From: Zoroaster sp. YZ-2022
Taxonomy: Eukaryota; Echinodermata; Asteroidea; Forcipulatida; Zoroasteridae
Direction: 5' to 3'
Length of the DNA: 64,000 bases
Assembly (NCBI GenBank): GCA_029582265.1
Contig: CM055816.1
Span: 4,577,827 to 4,641,826, forward strand
A program made the translations under genes and the position numbers. The notes under the pieces were generated by a model, which worked only from the letters and a program-made list of their open reading frames with translations, was not told where the DNA came from and did no database searches. This document shows, in pieces, positions 57,981-64,000 of this stretch. How positions within the stretch are numbered: position 1 is the stretch's first letter; every line of letters starts with the position of its first letter.

Positions 57981-58365
57981 TTATATTTGGCCCGTACTGA
58001 TTCCCCATGCAAAGTGCACATATTAAGCCACACCTCAATAAGGGTCAACATGCAAATTTATATTTGGCCCATACTGATTCCCCATGCAAAGTGCACATAT
58101 TAAGCCACACCCCAATAAGGGTCAATATGCAAATTTATATTTGGCCCATACTGATTCCCCATGCAAAGTGCACATATTAAGCCACACCCCAATAAGGGTC
58201 AACATGCAAATTTATATTTGGCCCATACTGATTCCCCATGTAAAGTGCACATATTAAGCCACACCCCAATAAGGGTCAACATGCAAATTTATATTTGGCC
58301 CATACTGATTCCCCATGCAAAGTGCACATATTAAGCCACACCTCAATAAGGGTCAACATGCAAAT
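57981..58365. repeat. 77-bp tandem repeat, 5 copies
   Basis: TTATATTTGGCCCATACTGA..TAAGGGTCAACATGCAAA at 57981, 58058, 58135, 58212 and 58289 with few substitutions. Confidence 0.95.
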
Positions 58366-58807
58366 TGAGTTCAGCGTCACAATACAACGTTTACACAACG
58401 CTGTGTTTACTTTGATGCAACGCTATCCGCAATGAGCCAACTCACAACTCCAATATTCAACATTATTTAGCATTGTTAACGTTGAGTTATACAACAAGTA
58501 TGCATCTTTGTCATGAAACAAATTCATACAATGTTGCATCTACAACTTTTAAACAAAGTTGTTGTAAACAATTTTTTCCAACACCAGCTAAAAATATCGG
58601 AACAACAAAACGTTGCCACAACGTTGTATGCAATGACACCAGATGACGATCTTGCCAGAACGTTGCTAATGGTTGTACAAAGTAGTTTGTTAGCTGGGTT
58701 AGTTATTTCAGTTCTGACTGTGATTGGTCGATGTCTTCAAACAAGTATTCCACAAATGCAAATGCAAATCTCAGAGCTTTGGAGGTGTGGCCCCGCCCCA
58801 TTTGAGA

Positions 58808-58983
58808 CCTGGGCCAATTTCACATGCGTCTAAGCATACAAATTTACTAAGCACAGAAATATTATGCTTAGCAAAAATAGGTTACCAGCCAAATTGTCAC
58901 GTAATGTATATTACTTCTGGCTGGTTCACAGCAACCATTTGCTAAGCAATAATTTCTGCTTAGCAGCTCTGTGAAATTGGGTG
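58808..58983. mobile_element. Palindromic MITE
   Basis: CTGGGCCAATTTCACATG at the left and CTCTGTGAAATTGGG at the right, with inner TAAGCATA/TGCTTAGC and GCTAAGCA repeats. Non-coding foldback. Confidence 0.65.
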
Positions 58984-59119
58984 CTGGGTTCACCTCTGGG
59001 TTCAAAGACTGCCACTTCACTCTGTGAAATTGGGTGCTGGGTTCACCTCTGGGTTCAAGGACTGCCACTTCACTCTGTGAAATTGGGTCCTGGGTTCACC
59101 TCTGGGTTCAAGGACTGCC
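58978..59119. repeat. 53-bp tandem repeat, 2.7 copies
   Basis: TGGGTGCTGGGTTCACCTCT..CACTCTGTGAAAT repeats at 58978, 59031 and 59084; it seems to have grown from the right end of the adjacent MITE. Confidence 0.93.
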
Positions 59120-60235
59120 CCCCCCCCCCCGTCGTCACTTTTGGCAACAGTTCTCCATGTCTATATTCCCTGAACATAACATGATGTTCAGTTTGATAGA
59201 TATCTGCTGGAGATTTTCAGCCATTACTTCACAGACCGGTAATAAAGAAGTTGTCATCAGTACCCGCTAATGTTCTTTGCGTATTATGTTGGTCATTAAT
59301 ACAACCAACGAAATGGTCTGTGTAATCAGTTTCATTGCAAACTTGTCTGTTTTCACCAAAGAACTCATCAAATTCATTTTGAAATGTTCAAGTTTATTGG
59401 CAATCATTGTAATGAACATCTCCAAGCGATAAGACACGTACACAAGTATACTCTTAAGTTGTAATGGATTAAGCACGTGCGTCATTGCACGGAATTAATG
59501 AATGGGGTGACTGGAACTGATAAACTCATCATTTATTGGGTGCCATAATGAGTGCTAAAACATATACACTGCTTTCTATTTATAGGGTATAATCAATTAA
59601 TGGAAAGGTACTACAACACTACAATCGGAGTGCAAATAAGTGGACGCTAAAACAGAACTAAAATAGTTCCTTCTAGGCCATCTATGAGGATTCACTTACT
59701 TCACATAAATATTCCTATTCTTGGTTCAAAACTTTGTTTGTATGTTTATGATACACGATCCCACGGCGCTACACGAACGCTACAATCACGAACCGCTACT
59801 ACACACACAAACCGCTATCAAACACAGTCTTGGAAACTTCGTAGAATCTCCCCCGAAAACGGAGGAAACCACTACGCATGCGTCGATTTGTTATGCTAGC
59901 GCAGCCCACATTTTGGTGCGCACGCGCATAAACAACGGACTGCCATGAAGTTATCGATCAGTGATCACGAACACTGATCTCCATTACAGTGACTGGATAG
60001 GATGAAATAGCCTATTTGTACACATTTGTGCGACTGGCACTGGACGTGCACGCCGCGAGCGAAACGGGTAATTCACCATGTGCCATTTTGAGTTTTCTTG
60101 AAACCTATTGGTAAAATCAAATGTTGCTATTTAAAATAATACATGAGAATCAGTCATAAACATAAGTCAATTTATGATATGATAAATCTGGACGGGAAAG
60201 CAGTTAATAATAATAAATAACTATAAACTGGGCAG
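59120..60235. other. Intergenic DNA, no gene recognised
   Basis: A C-run at 59119, then unremarkable sequence. No element or protein supported. Confidence 0.45.
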
Positions 60236-60239
60236 GAAT

Positions 60240-61340
60240 GCTATTTCTCTCCCTCACACTGATTCAATGAAGAATTTGAGTAATAAATTTTGCAATTTCT
60301 TTGATGAGAAAATTAAACTTAGAGAGAGAATTTGTTCAGCATGGATTGCTGATGTACAATCTTCAAGTTTGTCCACTGATTTTCCCACACCAGTTCCTGA
60401 ACTCTGTAATTTCAAGCCCACTGATCATAAAAAGTTGGTTAAATCATTTACAAATCACCAAACAAATCATGCGCACTTGATCCCCTTCCCATCTGTCTCT
60501 TGAAAGAGAACTTGGGTTTTTTTCTCCCAGCTTTTACTTCTATTGTGAATACGTCATTGTCTACGGAGACTTTTCCTGCTGCTATGAAGAATGCGGTGGT
60601 CACACCCTTACTGAAGAAGCCAAATTTGCATGGTGGAATATCGATATCGTTTTGGTTTGCGGTAACACCATGTGTTTATCTCAACTATCGCGAAGCTGAG
60701 GTACAGGTTCTGAAAAGAACCTTATCGCACAACTCGTATCTCAACCTTCGTTAAGTGAGAAAGGTTCAAGGGAGAACCAATGTCGGGCAACTCGTTTTTC
60801 TCTACTGTCGCTAAGTGAGAAATATGGTTCAGGGAGAACCATAGGGACTTCACGGTTTAATATGGTTCAGGGAGAACATGAAATTAGCCGTATTCAACGA
60901 CTCCAAAACAGAGCTGCAAAATTGATATTTATGGCCAAAAAATTTGATCATGTCTCCCCCCCCCCCTTCTTGAACAGCTTCACTGGCTTCCTGTTCATAA
61001 ACGTATTGATTTTAACATTTTGACTATTATTTTTAAATGCTACAGTGATTGCGCACCTTTATGTCAATGAACTTATCACTCCTTATCAACCAAATTACAG
61101 TGGACGTCGGATGTTAACAAAGCCAAAAACTAATAAAGGTTTCTATTCTGCAGCACCTGATCTTTGGAATGGTCTACCATATGTCATTCACCATGCTGTA
61201 TCACTTAAACAATTCAAGTCATTGCTTAAAACCCACTTATTTTAATCATCATACATTTTTATTTGCTTTGTTTTTCCACTTTTTTGTAAAGCGCTGTGAT
61301 ACCTCGTGTAAGAGTGCTATAAAAATGCCTTCATTATTAT
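60240..61340 (+). pseudogene. CR1/L2-like LINE remnant split by a hairpin-array element
   Basis: 60267-60630 codes DEKIKLRER.., then (after a frameshift) STETFPAAMKNAVVTPLLKK, the classic start of the LINE reverse transcriptase. The frame is cut after LKKPNL by another repeat. 60880-61245 resumes at the C-terminus: ISRIQRLQNRAAKLIF, then YSAAPDLWNGLP and LKQFKSLLKTHLF. Tail GCGCTGTGATACC..GAGTGCTATAAAAATG with ATT repeats. The RT core is missing between them. Confidence 0.85.
60628..60885 (+). mobile_element. Hairpin-array repeat element, copy 3, inside the LINE
   Basis: TGCATGGTGGAATATCGATA start, three ~60-bp units with AACTATCGCGAAGC / CCTTCGTTAAGTGAG / ACTGTCGCTAAGTGAG and hairpins AGGTTCTGAAAAGAACCT and GGTTCAGGGAGAACC. 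It replaces the LINE catalytic core. Confidence 0.8.
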
Positions 61341-61344
61341 TATT

Positions 61345-63935
61345 ATTTATTATCGTCCATGTACGTAATTCGCCGCACTCGTGAAATGACGCACCTACCT
61401 TTGGCTTAGCATTTCTCGAAAAAACTTAGTACACAACTATGGCGTATTACTGGTTGCATAAACTTACCTAAGTCGTGCTTGTTACAGAAATAAAAATTAT
61501 AGTGAAATTGTATGATTTACTGGAAAGTTAGTGCTTGTGAAAGTGGAAAAAGTTGTTTAACCACTGATTTTACTAGATACAAATAGTAAGAGATTTACAT
61601 GACCTCAAATTTTTTTCACGAACATCTGTGATGTTATTGTTCTATGCCGTCAACAAGCTGTTGTCTGTGGAAAGCAAAATATATGAATGCTTTGCATTTG
61701 CAATGATTTTTTTAAGAAATACTGATCCTCAAATTGGACACATTCCTTATAGATGAAGCGAACGAAGACTAGTTAACTCGTTGGTGTTTATTTCGACGGT
61801 AGTGGAAAACTATTGAGAAAATGAAACATTAATATCATGGTTATGAAAAGAAATCTTTTATTTGACAAAATGTTAACAGCAATTTTACACATTTCAAAGT
61901 TTTAAAGTACTTTTTGCAAAAAAATTAACCACCTTCCATTTTATTGGTCTTTCAAGAATATTGATTAAAAGTTTTGAGAGCTTCTCCAAACTATACCATT
62001 TTATTTTAAAAATCGAAAACTATATTTTTATTTTCAAGTTTAAAAACAATTTTACAACCATCTGGAATAAGATGAAACATGATTTCAACTGTTTTTCTTC
62101 TTGGGTACATTTTCTGTGCCCCCATCAACATTAACAGTTTGGGGTGAGTCATTATACCAACATCAATTTTCTGATGACCACAATTCTGTGCGTCTCAAAA
62201 AACGGCGCTCAAGACGTCCACGCGTATGATCATACATTGAAATTCAGCATTTTACAAGACAATCCTTCACTGAAACAAACTGAAACACCAAACTGCTAAT
62301 TTCATTTGTAAGTTACCGTCCAGTTGATTATATAACCTTAGGTGCGTCATTTAGGGTAAATTGAGGATATATTACTAATAATTTCCAGTTAGTACTCTTT
62401 CCTAACTCTTGGACCTAAGGTCCACAAGAGGAACAAAAATAATCTTAGAATATTTAAAATCGCCTTCCTGATGTCGCCATTGCAAATTCATGTTATAGTA
62501 AAGAAAATCAAATAAGTACTGTCCAAAAATCACGTCAATAACACCAACAATTTCGGTGCACATTATATCAGTGCACGTTATAGGTCTAACGTTAAGTTAT
62601 TGTCTACAGACTAGTTTACTTACTTGTGAAAGAAAATTCCACTTTTCCGCTCCTCTGCACATCCCATGACTTGACAACCTATGGCCGCACATACCTTAAC
62701 CATTGTTGCACAGGGCCACTATATTTTGAATTGATTTTCTCAAATCGTTTATTCAAAAAATTTGTGTGACGCATTAATCCATTTGATAATGTACGTATCA
62801 GTCTGTACGGATCAGTCTGGCGTGACGACTCGTCTACACCTTTTTTAAACCCGTTTTATAAAAACGCGCACGCAAGAAGCGCGTGACGAACTATGTCCAA
62901 TCCAGTCAATATTGACCTTATAACAGATTGACCCATTACAAAGCAGGCTCTGCGCAAAGCACTTACGTGTATTTTTGTGTTTATACGAAGCCAGCGGAAC
63001 GCACCCCTGGATTGCATATCGCGCGAAATTCAAGCATTCAAAACTTGCGTGCGTGCGTACATACATACGTACGTTCTTGTTGTTAAGATTTTTATCCTGA
63101 GTCGGCTGTCGCATCACTCTCTGATTTTGCATCACTCTCTGATTTTGGATTATCAGTAGAGTCGCAGACGAAGATGAGCATATACTGCCAGAATGACATG
63201 ATAATATAGGTATACCTGAGGTAAGTTATTAATGCTTTTTTAAGGAATCTGACTCATTGCAAAAACAAAAAATCATAAAAACTTGTTCTGATCAACATAG
63301 GTGCAGCGTGTATGTTTTGAATGTGATTATCGATCTTTTGCCGATCATCCATTATCACTTCATGGAAAGCCAAAGACAAATCCATCCAATTTGCTGCTTC
63401 AGTGATTCATGCCAGAATCTGTCATTAGGTTATTGACAAATAATATAAGCACAGTTTTTGATCTATAGATAGCTGACATCAACATATGTGACGGTGATGA
63501 TTATATGAGAATGTTAGTGTTATGTTAAGCCAGCACCTAACAGTTGGCCTGTGTGTGTGTTAGGCCTACATCATACATATGTACATATGTACATGTTTTT
63601 ATTCATGTGAAATGAAATAGCGACACATCGTCGTGTCCTTATCATTACTGCCAAAACAAAACAAAATCAGTCGATGTATCTCTGTGTTTCTTTTGTCAAA
63701 GTTTATGATTATGCAAAAAAATGTGATAAAAACAAGTGAAAGTTGAAGTGAACTACTTTTATTAATTTTCAGATATGGTTGTAAAGCTTTGTTCTAGTCC
63801 ACATGAGGAATGAAGTCAATGGAGTACTGTAAATGATCCAGTGCAAGCTTAAGTAAAACGTGTAGCTTTGAATGGTGAAGAGGATAAGTAAAGACTATTT
63901 GCGTGGACACATATGTGAAATTCTTAATTGAGTAG
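61345..63935. other. Intergenic DNA, no gene recognised
   Basis: AT-rich to moderate sequence. An 18-bp phrase CATCACTCTCTGATTTTG is duplicated in tandem at about 63112-63147. No exon, RNA gene or mobile element identified. Confidence 0.45.
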
Positions 63936-63940
63936 TAATT

Positions 63941-64000
63941 AGTTCTGAAAAGAACTGGAGGTTACAACTCGACGTTTCGATCAGTATGCTCTGATCATCT
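63941..64000 (-). ncRNA. Two-hairpin motif, locus 6, cut by the window end
   Basis: On the - strand: AGA-T-GATCAG-AGCATA-CTGATC-GAAACGTCGAG, then AGTTCT-TTTC-AGAACT at 63941-63956 and TACTACTC. The first bases of CTGANGA lie beyond the window. Confidence 0.5.

Overview
This is a repeat-dense, intron-rich eukaryotic window of about 37-40% GC, with no operons and no bacterial or viral gene blocks. tRNA-Leu-derived SINEs, Tx1-like and CR1/L2-like LINE remnants, and many short terminal-inverted-repeat elements suggest an invertebrate deuterostome. An echinoderm is my best guess; amphioxus or a hemichordate is possible. The species is an inference.

The only convincing host genes are two tandem paralogues on the + strand, called A (about 13.85-20.37 kb) and B (about 28.30-35.60 kb). 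Each has four coding exons with the same phases: 1 after exon 1, 0 after exons 2 and 3. Each is intact and encodes a type II membrane protein: a short basic N-terminus, one signal anchor, a low-complexity stalk, then a lumenal domain resembling DUF1647. I recall that family as uncharacterised and glycosyltransferase-like. Predicted lengths are 497 residues (A) and 400 (B). Most of the difference is a twelve-copy 33-bp coding repeat in A's stalk, which creates eleven N-K-S glycosylation sequons. The 3' exons are nearly identical between A and B, while exon 1 and the stalk are strongly diverged.

Layout. 0-13.8 kb: minisatellites, two copies of a 0.48-kb TIR element, hAT-like, TTAA-flanked and TA-flanked MITEs, a duplicated segment whose second copy holds a SINE, and a tandem-duplicated hairpin element. 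13.85-20.4 kb: gene A, with a hairpin-rich repeat in intron 1 and a SINE in intron 2. 20.4-28.3 kb: LINE pieces, a long degenerate repeat carrying TGACGTCA palindromes, and a diverged duplication. 28.3-35.6 kb: gene B, with a CR1-like LINE starting 15 nt after the exon 3 donor site, a TTAA element coding a Myb/SANT-like domain, and a SINE in intron 3. 35.6-64 kb: no host gene recognised. It holds a Tx1-like LINE with a nested MITE (45.4-49.0 kb), several MITE families with visible target-site duplications, 32-, 81-, 77- and 53-bp tandem repeats, and a LINE split by a hairpin-array repeat (60.2-61.3 kb).

Two things stand out. First, the paralogue pair works as a natural empty-site/filled-site comparison for transposon insertions and shows a mosaic of conserved catalytic exons and diverged stalk. 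Second, a dispersed two-hairpin motif (CTGANGA, stem, GAAACGTYGAG, second hairpin) occurs at six loci with paired base changes in both stems, which implies a folded RNA or DNA end structure, possibly related to the hammerhead motifs of Penelope-like elements.
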